Source: Amoeboaphelidium occidentale (Eukaryota; Aphelidiomycota; Aphelidea). Taken from it: a stretch of 64,000 nt of DNA. Made by a program: the position numbers and the translations under genes. Positions 31,010 through 41,613 of this stretch are shown piece after piece. Each line of letters starts with the position of its first letter. Position 1 is the first letter of the stretch. Under the pieces are notes generated by a model that saw only the letters and a list, made by a program, of their open reading frames with translations, did no database searches and was not told the origin of the DNA. Where the stretch lies: assembly GCA_023515795.1 (NCBI GenBank), contig JALGPX010000018.1, positions 64,609 to 128,608 of the forward strand. Reading direction: 5' to 3'.

Positions 31010-32255
31010 ATGACCACAGAAAAGGTAGAAAAAGGCATATCAGCCCAAGCTGAATTGGAGGGCTTAGAGGATTTCGTAGTGGCTATGGAGAAGAGCGGAG
31101 TTAGCAAAAGATTATACAAATCAGAAAAGCAACGCTTAGAGAAACTGAGGAGGCAATTGCGTGAGGACGCGGCTACTCCGAAGCACGATAATCAGGAAGA
31201 AGAGTATATCATTCATTTTCTGTCTGACGCAGATAGTGAATTGATAATTGTTTCTGATAATATGTCGAGAAGAAGAGCAGCTGATACGTCTGACCTGGAA
31301 ATTGTATCTTTCAATAAGCGAAGTCATTTCGTCGAAGAAGAAGATGATCAAATAATTATTACTTCAGTTACGAGGAAACAGCCTGAATGCTCAATATGCT
31401 TTGATGAGATTGAAGCTCTGGTGTGGACAAACAGAAACACTTTACCATGTGGTCACTCTTATTGTACTGATTGTATCTCAGGTCTTTTTACACATTCATC
31501 TGAGGATTCTGCCAAGTTTCCTGTGTTATGTGCGCAACAGAAATGCTCTCAAATATTTGATATATACCAGTACCGTGATTTAATCAAGGACTGGGACAAA
31601 GTGGAGCGTATGCACATGTTTTCTATGATCAAAAATCCTTTTTATTGTCCTGTTGGTCAGTGCTCTGCAGTGTTTGAGTTGGAACCGTACGATGGGCCTG
31701 AAAATCCTCCGCCTCTGTTTTGGTGTCAATCTTCTTGTCCTTCCTGCAACACCGGAGTATGTCTTCGATGTAAAGTGATATTTCACGCAGGTCTCTCCTG
31801 TGAAGAGTATCAAGCTATACCAGATTCCCAGCGAAGTCCAGAAGACCTTCAAATGATTTCACTTGCCAAGAATAATGTAAATCTTTGCTATTTGACGAGT
31901 TAACATTTAGGGATGGGCAAAATGTCCAAAATGCAGCATTATGGTCGAGAAATCGGTTGGTTGTAATTTCATAAGATGCAGGTAATCTTTTATATGCTGT
32001 AAATGTTAATTTTAAAGATGTGGTTGTGCTTTTTGTTACAAATGCTCCAAACCCTATGTTTCCGACAAAGTCAAACCTAATCAGCCTCGGAATGCCCCAA
32101 ACTACAATTCACACGGTCAAGCTGGATGTAAATGCGCTCTGTTTGATCATGTCGCAGGGCAGAATCAAGTGCCCAACCCGGTGCCTCGGCCTCCGAAGGT
32201 TGCACCACAGGTTCTAAGGCCGCCTAATGCTGTCCGTAAAAGAAGGAGACGGTGA
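31010..32255 (+). CDS. RBR (RING-IBR-RING2) E3 ubiquitin ligase
   Basis: Three exons: 31010-31876, 31911-31981 and 32018-32255, separated by introns of 34 nt (GTAAAT..ATTTAG) and 36 nt (GTAATC..TAAAG). The product has 391 residues. RING1 near 127-180 starts CSICFDEIEA and contains LPCGHSYCTDC. The IBR includes WCQSSCPSCNTGVCLRCK. RING2 reads CPKCSIMVEKSVGC, then RCGCAFCYKC, and is complete only after both introns are removed, which confirms them. The Cys of VGC is at the position of the thioester-forming Cys of RBR ligases. The tail is Pro/Arg-rich, ending VRKRRRR. These enzymes take ubiquitin from the E2 onto their own Cys before passing it to substrate. No specific partner domain is recognised. 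Confidence 0.88.
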
Positions 32256-32338
32256 AGGCTATGGGGTTTTGTATTAGTTTTTATGATAATTATTAGTGAA
32301 AGTTGATTAATTTCTTGAATTCTTCAATAGACTTTGTA

Positions 32339-33922
32339 ATGTTGCAGTGCGGAGGTGAAGAGATCAAAGATATTGAAAGTCTTGTGGAGCCTCCCAAGAA
32401 TAATAAAACATACAAAAACAATATGGAAATTAGTTGTGACATTTTGATTATTGGAGCTGGAGTTGTTGGTTGTGCTTTGGCAAGAGAAATGGCAAAGTAT
32501 TCTGCAAAGGTTATCGTAATTGATATGGCTGCCGATATCGCCTCAGGAGCCTCGAAAGCCAACTCCGGTATTGTACATTCAGGTTATGATGAGAGGCATG
32601 GAACTTTAAAGTCTAAAGTTGCGCACATTGGAAACCAATTTTTTCGAAAGCTCGACTCAGAGTTGCATTTTGGATTTCGTGAAGTTGGTTCACTTGTTGT
32701 GGCATTTTCAGAAGACCAGCTGGAAGATTTACAACGTTTATATGATAATGGAAAGAAGAATGGAGTTACTAAGCTGGAATTAATATCGGGAGATGAAGCT
32801 AGAAAACGAGAACCAAGTTTGAGCAAGCATGTTGTTGGAGCAATGTATTGTCCACACACGGGAGTTACAAGTCCTTACGAATACGCTATAGCCTTGGCAG
32901 AGAATGCGATATACAACGGAGTTGATTTTATGCTTGGACATGAAGTTGTTTCGATTGAGAAAGCTGAGAATCTTTGGATAACTCGATGCACACATGGAAC
33001 TACAAACTTGAAATTCATATCTCCCATTGTTGTCAACTGTGCTGGTATTAATTCAGACAAAATTGCGGCAATGGTCTCTGAGCCTTTCTTCAAGATTGTG
33101 CCTCGTAAAGGTGAATATCTTTTGTTGGATCGAACGCAAGCTCACTTGGTGAAGCATGTTCTATTTCCTGTGCCATCAAAGAAAAAAGGCAAAGGAATTC
33201 TAGTATCTCCCACTTATTGGGGCAACGTCTTACTTGGCCCAACTTCGCGTGAACAAAGCGAAGTCATGACAAACTCGCAAGTTTTACAACACATTATGCA
33301 GTTTGCTTTGAAACTTATTCCTGATCTCGATGTCAAACATGCCATAACTTCTTATTCTGGTTTTCGAGCTAAAACTGACATTGCTGATTTCATTCTCAAA
33401 GAAACTCCAAATATGTTTCTTAATATGGCTGGTATTGATTCTCCTGGACTGACAAGTTCGCCTGCTTTGGCTATTCTGGCTTCAAAGCAAATTATTCAAA
33501 TGTTTGAGAAAATGGAAAGAAGTCTTAGGCAAAACCTCTCATTTAATCCTTCGAGGCCTTCCATAATAATACCGAAAGGAATCAGTTTCAAAGGTCGAAT
33601 TGATGACGAGGACCCTTCCAAGAACATAATCTGTCGTTGTGAAAGAATTACTGAAGCCGAAATACTGGACAGCATGCGAAGACCTATTGCTGCAAAGACT
33701 ATGAACGCTGTAAAGAGAAGGACAAGAGCGGGAATGGGAATTTGTCAAGGAGCTTTCTGTGAACCACAAATAATCAAAATAATCGCAAAAGAATTTGATA
33801 TACCCGAAAATATGGTGAAACGCATAGAAAAGCCTTCATCGCTGCTTCCACACGTGAGGCTGACACCTGAAGACAAGGAATTGTTGTCGACTCTTGCATC
33901 CGACAAGTCATCCAAAATGTGA
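32339..33922 (+). CDS. FAD oxidoreductase (GlpA-like) with BFD-type [2Fe-2S] domain
   Basis: In-frame ATGs at 32339 and 32423. The second starts MEISCDILIIGAGVVGCALA, directly before the FAD-binding GxGxxG, and gives 499 residues; the first adds 28. DAO-fold features: IIGAGVVGCALAREM, ASGASKANSGIVHSGYD, CPHTGVTSPYEYA and VVNCAGINSDKIA. Near residue 400 a BFD-like iron-sulfur domain begins, IICRCERITEAEI, with GMGICQGAFC carrying the other two Cys (C-x-C..C-x4-C). This architecture is that of bacterial anaerobic glycerol-3-phosphate dehydrogenase-like and related FAD enzymes. In eukaryotes it is patchy. Bacterial origin by transfer is an inference. No targeting peptide is obvious. AATAAA follows at about 33956. 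Confidence 0.78.
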   Translation: MLQCGGEEIKDIESLVEPPKNNKTYKNNMEISCDILIIGAGVVGCALAREMAKYSAKVIVIDMAADIASGASKANSGIVHSGYDERHGTLKSKVAHIGNQFFRKLDSELHFGFREVGSLVVAFSEDQLEDLQRLYDNGKKNGVTKLELISGDEARKREPSLSKHVVGAMYCPHTGVTSPYEYAIALAENAIYNGVDFMLGHEVVSIEKAENLWITRCTHGTTNLKFISPIVVNCAGINSDKIAAMVSEPFFKIVPRKGEYLLLDRTQAHLVKHVLFPVPSKKKGKGILVSPTYWGNVLLGPTSREQSEVMTNSQVLQHIMQFALKLIPDLDVKHAITSYSGFRAKTDIADFILKETPNMFLNMAGIDSPGLTSSPALAILASKQIIQMFEKMERSLRQNLSFNPSRPSIIIPKGISFKGRIDDEDPSKNIICRCERITEAEILDSMRRPIAAKTMNAVKRRTRAGMGICQGAFCEPQIIKIIAKEFDIPENMVKRIEKPSSLLPHVRLTPEDKELLSTLASDKSSKM

Positions 33923-34013
33923 AACAGTCTCTGATAGCATGCATGTGTTCATGCTAATAAAGCCTTTAATGTTAGCGCCTCTTAAGAGTGTATTTTCGCT
34001 GTATTTGCCGTTT

Positions 34014-34129
34014 GGGGGGGGGTTATGTTGTATAACTTTTTGGTCAATTTTGTGTATGCAGATCAGGGGAAGATCTACGCGTCACGTGTCATTAAACATT
34101 AAAGGTTAGAAGTGCATACACTCACGTGG
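34014..34129 (+). repeat. Left terminal inverted repeat of the composite element
   Basis: Starts with nine G (34014-34022), then TTATGTTGTATAACTTTTTG. It pairs in inverted orientation with 41427-41538. The first ~45 bp are almost identical, the inner part only about half so. Shared inner words include TACGCGT and AAGTGCATA. Confidence 0.8.
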
Positions 34130-34388
34130 TTGCATATACGAAGAGATCGCAAAAGATTTATGTTACAAGACGTTCTAATTAAGCTATTTTTGTAATCAGG
34201 ATTGCCTAAATATTATAATTTCAGGAAAATGACCTGGATATATACAGATAGAGCTCAAATTAAATCAAAGGTTTGTAATTAATTGTAACGATTCGAAAGA
34301 AGCCCTTAACGCTCGAGTGATTTCAAAGCCAAACATGACCAATAGAAAGCTACCCAATCATTGGAATTTTGTTTAGTGGATACGAATA

Positions 34389-36549
34389 CTATATTTCTTC
34401 ACAGATGGTGGTTTGCATTCCAATATTAACAACTACATATGATTTTGGTTCAGTTGAACACTGTTTTCGAATAAACTGACGGTAGTAATACAACTGCTTC
34501 TTCTTCTCCGTAATAAAATCAGCAACAGTATAAACATTATCGGGTTTCTTGAAGTCCGGCATAAATTCCAAAGTGTTCAATTCAGTAATAGATAGTTTCT
34601 GCAGAGAGGATTCAAACGCATCCTTCTTTTTAATTGACCAGAAATGAGCATTTTGTAACTTGTTTGTGCCATCATTTCTCAAGATCCAAGACTTTTTTTC
34701 CTCATCATCTACAAACTGGATCAATGATTTGGGAACTATTTGACCAAGCTTAATCACTCCCAGTTCTAGCATAAAATTCGGGTTTTCGTCTTCCTTGTCA
34801 AATATCAACAAATCTGCACGCTTTCCCCCATACTTTGACCCAAAGTCATATTCTGATTTGATAGTATTTGAAGTCGCGTTGTTGAAACTAGCAGCCAAAA
34901 TAGTTTTTAAGGCAACTTCATTAAACGTCCCACTGTCTCCAGAGGGTTTCAAAATATCTACAGTGACCGTCTTAACTATATCTGTAAGGAGCTCAGCTGA
35001 TGGCATCTCGAAAAACTGAACGATTAAACTGTAAGTACCCGGCTTCAATAATGAACGGACCCTGTCAAAGAACTGATTTTTTGCCAACTTATTCGGAATA
35101 ACCAACTTTCCTTCCTCTGAAAACGTTACAACACCTTGATGATACATGAAACTAAGGAGATCATCACGGGAAATATCATGGATGCCAGTCAACAAATCAA
35201 GTAGTCTGAACCTTTCTTGTATATGAACAGATTGTTCTTCCCCATTATACAAAGCAGCAATTAAGATATTGCTGTTGGGATTCTTTGAAATCAGTTCGAA
35301 AATACTCTCCGATATCTTCGTGTTCTGATCTAGCATATTNNNNNNNNNNNNNNNNAGTCAACAAATCAAGTAGTCTGAACGTTTCTTGTATATGAACAGA
35401 TTGTTCTTCCCCATTATACAAAGCAGCAATTCAGATATTGCTGTTGGGATTCTTTGAAATCAGTTCGAAAATACTCTCCGATATCTTCGTGTTCTGATCT
35501 AGCATATTGAACTCAGTATTTGATTTACCACTCCAAATCTTGTCCAAATAATACAGGCTGAGGGTTGGGTTGTAAAGTAGAGGTCCATCTTCATGCATTC
35601 TGTAACCATTGTACCATTCCTTCATTATATCCAAATGCTCCTTGACAGAACCAGGATCGTCAGGAAATACTTTCTTCAATGCGCCAAGTAATTCTGCCTC
35701 TTCAAATCAGACAATACCCGCCAAGTCTGAATCATGAGTAATATTCTTGCAAATATTGTACCCAGAAGCATCGGCCATAGCCATCGGACTGATGCCAGTA
35801 ATAAACGTTCTCATTCCACCTTCTCTGCCAACAGACTTTACAGTCTCAAGAACATTGCGAATAACAGAACTTTTAGGATCACCACTTTTACCGGATATCA
35901 TATTCTTGTAAGCATCAGGAGTCTCGAATAATAGCTTATTTGCAAAGCGGTCGTATTCATCAATGATCAAGTACAGAGGGTAACCGGAGCTCTTCACCAG
36001 TCTAGCAAATTTTTTAAATGTTATCATTGCATCCTCGTGATCAATTTCTACGTTTTCCTTTAGTAAGTCTTTGTATTTGACTTGACAACCATCAATTGCT
36101 TCGTTTATAGATTTGTACAATCCTTTCTCCATTAACAGAGTATCGCCAGTAGTGCTTATAGAAAAATCCCAGAATAGGACAACATATTTGCCTTGTTCTT
36201 CGGTAGTATTCTTGCAAATGTAAGTATCACCAAACAACATTTCGAACTTGGCAGGATTCTTTTCTTTGTTATTCAATGCACAATAGTATGCTTCCATTGT
36301 GCCAGCGAATAGCGACTTGCCCCATCTTGGTGGACGGAAGAGTGAAAGTCTTCTTCCTTTGCCTTCGATCAGCTCCAAATAATGAGTTTTATCGACAAAG
36401 AAACAGCCTTGCTTTCTAATATCTTCGAAACTGGATTCTCCATAAGGAAAATAAAGAGGATTCTTCTTCTTCGTAGTTTGCTTGTTTAGAAAGCGGCGTA
36501 GTTGCGTAGTATGAATTACCGTGAATGTCTTTGGAAATTGGAAAACCAT
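34389..36549 (-). pseudogene. AAA-ATPase-like plus PD-(D/E)XK nuclease-like gene, cargo of the element
   Basis: The N-terminal half looks like the AAA-ATPase-like family (PF09820 type): YFPYGESSFEDIRKQGCFFV, the Walker A-like LFRPPRWGKSLF, and Walker B-like YLIIDEYDRFANK. The C-terminal half resembles the PD-(D/E)XK domain usually found with it (PF08011 type), with RADLLIFDKEDENPNFMLEL near the end. Such NTPase-nuclease pairs are widespread in bacteria and expanded in early fungi. Related NTPase plus nuclease combinations form the body of Crinkler-type effectors, so I treat this as a fossil. It is nearly full length, with about one break besides an assembly gap. No Crinkler N-terminal motif is seen. 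Its position between the inverted repeats makes it likely cargo. Confidence 0.7.
35188..35507. repeat. Assembly gap with duplicated edges (second of three)
   Basis: N run at 35340-35355. The 152 bp before it (35188-35339) recur after it (35356-35507) with two differences. This is the same pattern as at 3344 and 51722, and is an assembly join rather than a biological tandem repeat. Confidence 0.85.
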
Positions 36550-37180
36550 TATGAAAAATAAAGGGCAAATCGTGTATCAAAGCTCTGAGCGTCAGATGGA
36601 GGAGCCCAATTGAATCCCTGCTTAAAATCTATTTACTATTACTATTTCTTACATTGTGCTTTCTTGATTTCAGAACGTCGTGGACTATTTGTTTCATCCC
36701 GTTCTTGCCTAGGACAATTGTTAACAGCAAGCAGCGCGACATGAATGTGATGACATTTTTGAACGTTTCTTCTTACAAGACACTTCACTTTATTTGATAT
36801 TACAAGTCAATTCATTCATCAGATTGTATATTGACGACGTTATCGAAGGTTGTAACAGTCACACGAAGCACATCCCACAGCCGATAACAACCACCAGCAG
36901 CAGCAGCATCAACAATCATTAAAACAAGAGACTCTTGACGATTCAAACTTTTAGCGATAATACTCTATCCTGACCGACAAGCCCAATCTACTATGACGGA
37001 TAGCGCGGTAATGAAGTTTTATTTTCAACCGAGATGCTGACTTCTAACAGCAAGAATCATACATGAATACTACCAGAATGGAGAACTGGAAAGTGCTATC
37101 ACATTCCTATTTTCTTTAAAGTGAATAGTTTGAACTAAATAATATCAATTGTGACATGATAAATGTATCTATGAAAAAAT
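36550..37180. other. Non-coding stretch inside the composite element
   Basis: 631 nt between the 5' end of the NTPase-nuclease gene and the end of the MULE relic. It contains a short CAG run near 36895-36905. No convincing frame, element end or RNA is seen. It should contain the promoter of the minus-strand NTPase-nuclease gene. Confidence 0.35.
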
Positions 37181-38702
37181 CTATTGAAATCGTTCCTTTA
37201 ACAAATTCCAATGCTCTTCATCAATAAAAGTACCATTTGAAACAATATCCCTTCCAAGAATATGGCTGCAAGGCATCTAATTAAACCTGTAGAACTTGCA
37301 TTTACAAGCTCCATCGTGTTGTGCCTGAATATAGAGCGAATCCAATATTCCTTCTTCTACATACTTTTGTGCTGCTTCAAACTCTTTCAGTATCAACCTC
37401 TGGTTACTCATTTTCCATGACGACACCGAACTATGTACCTTCTCTACACCAACAACACAAGAAACTCCTTCTTTCTCCTTCTGCTCATTTAACTGTTCAA
37501 ACAATCCTTTCAACAACTTCACTATTTCGTTTGTAGCTTCAACCAAAGACATATTGATATTAACAACTTTTTTGACTCGGGAAAAGAAAGATTCAACAGG
37601 ATTTGATGTTGTGACTTCTGCCCACTGTCCAGATTGTCTTGGGTACACACTCCATATATGGCTTCTTTCCATTGGCCATGCTCTTGGTAAATATCTTCCT
37701 ATTTCATCATAAGGACAATTCGATAACGCTTCTTGCCAACTATTCAAACACTCTCGATAAGAAGAAGCAAACAATGCTCGTTTCATATTCTCCAACACAA
37801 AAGCAGATTGTCTAACTTTAGTTTTCAATGTTTCCAAAGAATGCCTTGTACAATTGAAGATTTTAACTGTATTACCAAACACAGAATATACAGCCTTTTC
37901 TTCCATTCGATAACCATCAATAACAAAACTAGCTGGTTTCCATGATGACCCGCTTTTCTCCAAGGCCCATCTCAAAGAAGCTTCATACAATTCACTATGT
38001 TCAGAAGAAGTCCAAAATTGAAATAGCGCCATCCATTTCCTTTCATCTGTTCGTACTACAGCAGTAACATAATAATACTTCTTGCTGTTTGTCTTTTCCG
38101 TGGAATCCATAAAAACAACACCATTCCCATACTTTAGAATTAGTTCAAGCTGCGCGGAGTTCATAAATGCAATAACTCGTCCAGAAGGTAAATTTTTTTT
38201 CAACACTTGGAATTGATTATGCAAAAGAACCCCTTCTACAGTTAGCTCCAGTGTCTGTTGCTCCTGTTCTTCATGTGAAGTAATTCTCCTCTGTATGCTT
38301 CTTAAATAAGACATTGTAACATACTTAAACCCCAGGTAATCATGAGCCACAGCTTTCTTCTTTAACAAAGTCAAGAACATAAGAATTGTTGCCAGTGGAA
38401 TCGGACAAATCCAAAGAGTGCGAATGAGGAGAATGTATTTGAAATAGAACCACATCATCTCTCTCAAAACTAACAATAGCATACGCAGAGCAAAGGTTCG
38501 GCTTGAGAATGGTTTTCCTTCTTTTAGGTACCGCAGACTTTTTAATTAATCTACAAACCAGTTTCCATTCCATCTTCTTACGACTCTCAATCCGCCATAC
38601 ATTATCCACAGATGACCACAAACTATTCCGCTTATCCGCCGGTATTTCCTGAAGGCCAGAACTAGTGAAAAGTGAAAGTCTTTCGGCCTTTGTAATCATC
38701 AA
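37181..38702 (-). pseudogene. MULE-type transposase, broken
   Basis: The N-terminal part (38702 to about 38350) is a FLYWCH/FAR1-like DNA-binding region, WKLVCRLIKKSAVPKRRK and VVLFQIHSPHSHSL. The main part has the MULE DDE layout: GVVFMDSTEKTNSKKYYYV (first D), ASFVIDGYRMEEKAV (second D) and TTSNPVESFFSRVKK (region of the third acidic residue). A C-terminal SWIM finger begins CKCKFYRF. Two breaks are seen: a frameshift in the overlap around 38340-38480, and an in-frame TAG at 37277-37279 inside the SWIM finger, after which MPCSHILGRD and DEEHWNLLKERF continue to 37181. The transposase is therefore inactive, but not old. Confidence 0.8.
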
Positions 38703-38867
38703 CCAAAAATGGAAAAATGTGGCTGAATTTCACGCAATCGGTTTATTACGCCTCATTACAAAATCACTTACAGAAACAGCATCATTTGAGTTTACCATTG
38801 TTTCAACATTATCAACCAGTTTTTGATAGTTGAAACCAGCCAAATCACGTTGTGGAATGCTTAAACT

Positions 38868-39037
38868 TTATCTGTGAGCTTGATGTACCCCTACACCCAT
38901 TCTCATTAGCCCTCCTCTATTATTCGGGAAATGATGAATCGCATGCTGAATTATTCTCTGTGCAAGAATAATTACTTGTTGGTCAGGAAGCAGTATGCGT
39001 GGATTAACAAACGGATGTTCCAATCGCCCTACAACTT
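38868..39037 (-). pseudogene. Unassigned coding fragment cut by the hAT insertion
   Basis: Minus-strand frame reading EVVGRLEHPFVNPRIL.. to ..NNRGGLMRMGVGVHQAHR and stop at 38868. The residues look conserved-protein-like, rich in H, P and R. The frame runs straight into the left end of the hAT element at 39038, so its 5' part is missing or displaced beyond 40987. I cannot name the family. It may be the C-terminus of another gene carried by the outer element. Confidence 0.4.
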
Positions 39038-39094
39038 CAGTGGTGAGCAAAAATATATTTCATTCAATAAAATTGCAATATATTGGCAATTAAA

Positions 39095-39117
39095 TAATTG
39101 CAATAATTTATTGGTAA
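39095..39117. repeat. Left subterminal repeat of the hAT element
   Basis: ATTGCAATAATTTATTGGTA occurs here and again at about 40920-40939 in the same orientation, with shorter ATTGCAATA words nearby. Such subterminal repeats are usual transposase binding sites in hAT elements. Confidence 0.6.
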
Positions 39118-39180
39118 AGATTTCTGAACTGCAATATAATTGACAATATATTGGTAAGTGGCGCAATCTATATTTATTTC

Positions 39181-40876
39181 ATGTCAGCCACAACCCCGAT
39201 TGAAGCGAAGCATTACAAAGAGTTTCTGTTCACTGCGTTGGAATGCGGGGACAAGTGGAAGTGTACATTGTGTTCAGGAGTTATCAAAGTAAAGAAAAAC
39301 TCTGGCTGCACGAATTTTAAGAATCACATAATGGGGAAAGGAACTGGACACGAACAGGCAGACGAAATTATACGATGTAGACAAGTCTCAGGAAAAGATG
39401 CTTCGTTCAAACAGCTAGGTATTAAAATAAAGGTAGATGGATATTCTATCAAAATATTTAGGTGGATTGAATGGGTTGTTCTGGAGTTACACCCGTTTTC
39501 GATGGTAGAAAAGCCATACACAAGAAAAAATTCCAACCTACCTATTATAGCAAAGAATACTTTGAAAAATACATGTAAGAACTTACTATTGTTGTTGAAC
39601 GTAAGATAGCAGATGATCTGCCCGATATTTTTGGTGTGATTACGGACGGTTGGAGTGAGTCCGGGACTCATTTTGTTGCTATATACGCTACGTATGAAGG
39701 TGTTAACGAGAAAGTGACGCAAGTATTGCTGTCGTGTGGACCGATGGGAGATGAAACCTCTCTATCAAGTGCAGTATTTGTTGAACATTTACAGAATACA
39801 TTGGAACTCTACGGGAAGTCAATTTCGTGTGTTAAGTATATGGTGTTGGATAATGCTTCCGTTAATGTAGCATCCGCTAGAGCATTAGGAATTCATTTTA
39901 TTGGCTGTCTATCTCATCGGCTAGCTCTTTCCGTAAAACATTTTTTGAATGCTTGCGATAAAGAACTAAAGGTGCAACTTCAAAACATTCAGTCTATCAT
40001 GCTAAAATTGAGTAACCTTAAATTGAAGGCTCAACTACGAAAGTACTCCTGTCTACAGCCTGTTTTGCTTTCCGACACACGTTGGAATGGATTGTATCGC
40101 ATGTTGCACAGATTTTTGGATAAAGAATTTTTAGCAGCCGTTAACACAATTTCTAATACACGGGATTGTTTTGAGAATAGTCGTGCACGTTTGCATTTTG
40201 AAGAGCTATTGCCAGATGATGCTGTGTTGGATGTTTTGGCTATTTTCCTTAACCAGCTAGAGATTATTAATCAAACCAGTGAATATTTACAACTGGAAGA
40301 TTTAACACTTTTGGATGCCCATCGAGCTATTAACATGCTAGTTGAGTCTTTAAATGATGATATGTGGGAGCAATCCATATACGCATACTGTGATCATTCT
40401 TATTCTGATGCTTCAAATACCTCTGAATTCACCCGAGCTGTATGCTTATTGTTAGAAGATCCATCAAATGTGACACAATTAACAGAATCTCAAATTATGG
40501 CTCTGGCTCCATTCAAGAAGAGCGCTGAAATAATTCGAATTGAAAATGAAGAGGTATCTCCTGTTAAAGAGAATGACAGCATGTACAGCAAACTTGTGAA
40601 GAAAAGGAAAGTACGCCAACTTGAAGTCGAGCAATGACGTCGTTCTGTAATAACATGTTATTCCATGGACTAAGAGCAATAGTACCGACTTCAAATGTAT
40701 GTGAACGTCTGTTTTCCAAGGCTGGTTTGGTTTTTAGAGAGCAAAGAAAATCGCTGCTTCCAAGAACAGTGGAGATGCTCCTGTTTCTAAATGTTAATCA
40801 CAAGTATTGGGATGAAGGAACCGTTGATTTAGCGATTAAGAAGAGCCAACGTAAGGATCCAGTTGTTTTAGACTGA
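39181..40876 (+). pseudogene. hAT transposase, broken
   Basis: From ATG 39181: a BED zinc finger (WKCTLCSGVIKVKKNSGCTN, then H and H). Next comes the catalytic part, GVITDGWSESGTHFVAIYAT, with the following KYMVLDNASVN and LSDTRWNGLYRML. The C-terminal dimerisation block is SNVCERLFSKAGLVFREQRK with LLPRTVEMLLFL. The pieces lie in three frames (39181-39609, 39636-40637, 40634-40876), with a stop in the second frame upstream of 39636, so at least three breaks are present. A TGA closes the middle piece where the dimerisation block should begin. Confidence 0.82.
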
Positions 40877-40987
40877 TATTGTAATTACATATCAATTAAT
40901 TGTCAATAAATTGCAATTATTGCAATAATTTATTGGTATGATTATTCATTTGGGAATATTATTGCAATTATATTTTGCCCTCCACTG

Positions 40988-41426
40988 TGTATAGTGGCGA
41001 CGTGGGCGACGTCATGAATTTGAGTTCAGACAAGAAGAAACAAGCAATAGATATACATAGTTAAACTTTCCTACAGTTTCTGGTCTCATATTACACTAAA
41101 TATCGTTTCTAAACAGTTCACATATCAACTTTGTTGGGAACCGTGAGGAAGACCCATCAGTGTTACATATAGATCATGCGATTGAATTATCAGATGGGCC
41201 ATTGCTCTTATAATTAATGATTGAAAGCTGTTATCATGCAGAAACACACTAGTGTCAGATATGAGATATTTGCCCAAACTAACGCAGTTAACTTAATGAT
41301 AGTTTATTCCCATGTTTCCAGATACTGATTTAACCACTAAGCAACTCGTATCCCAGCACATGTCAGTACTTTATCATTTATTGCTTATAGCTAGCTAGCT
41401 AGTTTCTGTCAATGACAACGTAGATC
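40988..41426. other. Non-coding inner part of the composite element
   Basis: 439 nt between the hAT right end and the outer right inverted repeat. It contains an AGCT simple repeat near 41390-41402. No frame of note. The missing 5' part of the fragment at 38868-39037 should lie here if that gene was split by the hAT insertion, but I could not recognise it. Confidence 0.35.
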
Positions 41427-41538
41427 ATCACATGGATATATGCACTTTTGGCTTTAAAGACGAGTCACGCGTAAAGTGGCTTATTTGATGTGCATACACA
41501 AAAGTGACCAAAAAGTTATACAACATAACCCCCCCCCC
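41427..41538 (-). repeat. Right terminal inverted repeat of the composite element
   Basis: Ends with ten C (41529-41538). On the minus strand it reads G10 then TTATGTTGTATAACTTTTTG, matching the left end. The dynamin start codon lies 75 nt outside. Confidence 0.8.
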
Positions 41539-41613
41539 GTTTTGGGACGTGGCGCTGCATCTTTGGCTGAAACAGCATGACAATCAACGCCCCTTTTTTT
41601 GTTTTGCGATAAG

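Larger units (their letters stand above)
39038..40987 (+). mobile_element. hAT DNA transposon nested in the composite element
   Basis: The left end CAGTGGTGAGCAAAA and the inverted right end CAGTGGAGGGCAAAA are typical hAT terminal repeats. The 1950-bp interior carries a BED-finger hAT transposase on the plus strand. Subterminal copies of ATTGCAATAATTTATTGGTA occur at both ends, as in hAT elements where they bind transposase. The flanking 8 bp are TACAACTT and TGTATAGT, so no clear target duplication remains. Confidence 0.8.
34014..41538. mobile_element. 7.5-kb composite block bounded by long inverted repeats
   Basis: The ends are inverted copies of each other: a run of 9-10 G, then TTATGTTGTATAACTTTTTG, GTCA, and after one mismatch TTTTGTGTATGCA. 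Looser similarity continues to about 115 bp. The base pairs directly outside both ends read GTTT, a possible 4-bp target duplication. Between the ends lie, in order, an AAA-ATPase-like/PD-(D/E)XK gene (minus), a MULE transposase pseudogene (minus), an unassigned coding fragment (minus) and a nested hAT element. The neighbouring genes (FAD oxidoreductase, dynamin) are undisturbed. Whether MULE is the native transposase of these ends is unproven: MULEs usually leave 8-10 bp duplications. Confidence 0.75.

Noticed and set aside
36890-36910. CAG run as an expandable repeat or coding poly-Gln
   Set aside because: Only about four units long and not in a supported frame.
41386-41403. AGCT simple repeat as a regulatory palindrome
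   Set aside because: A short, common simple repeat inside a decaying mobile element; no sign of function.
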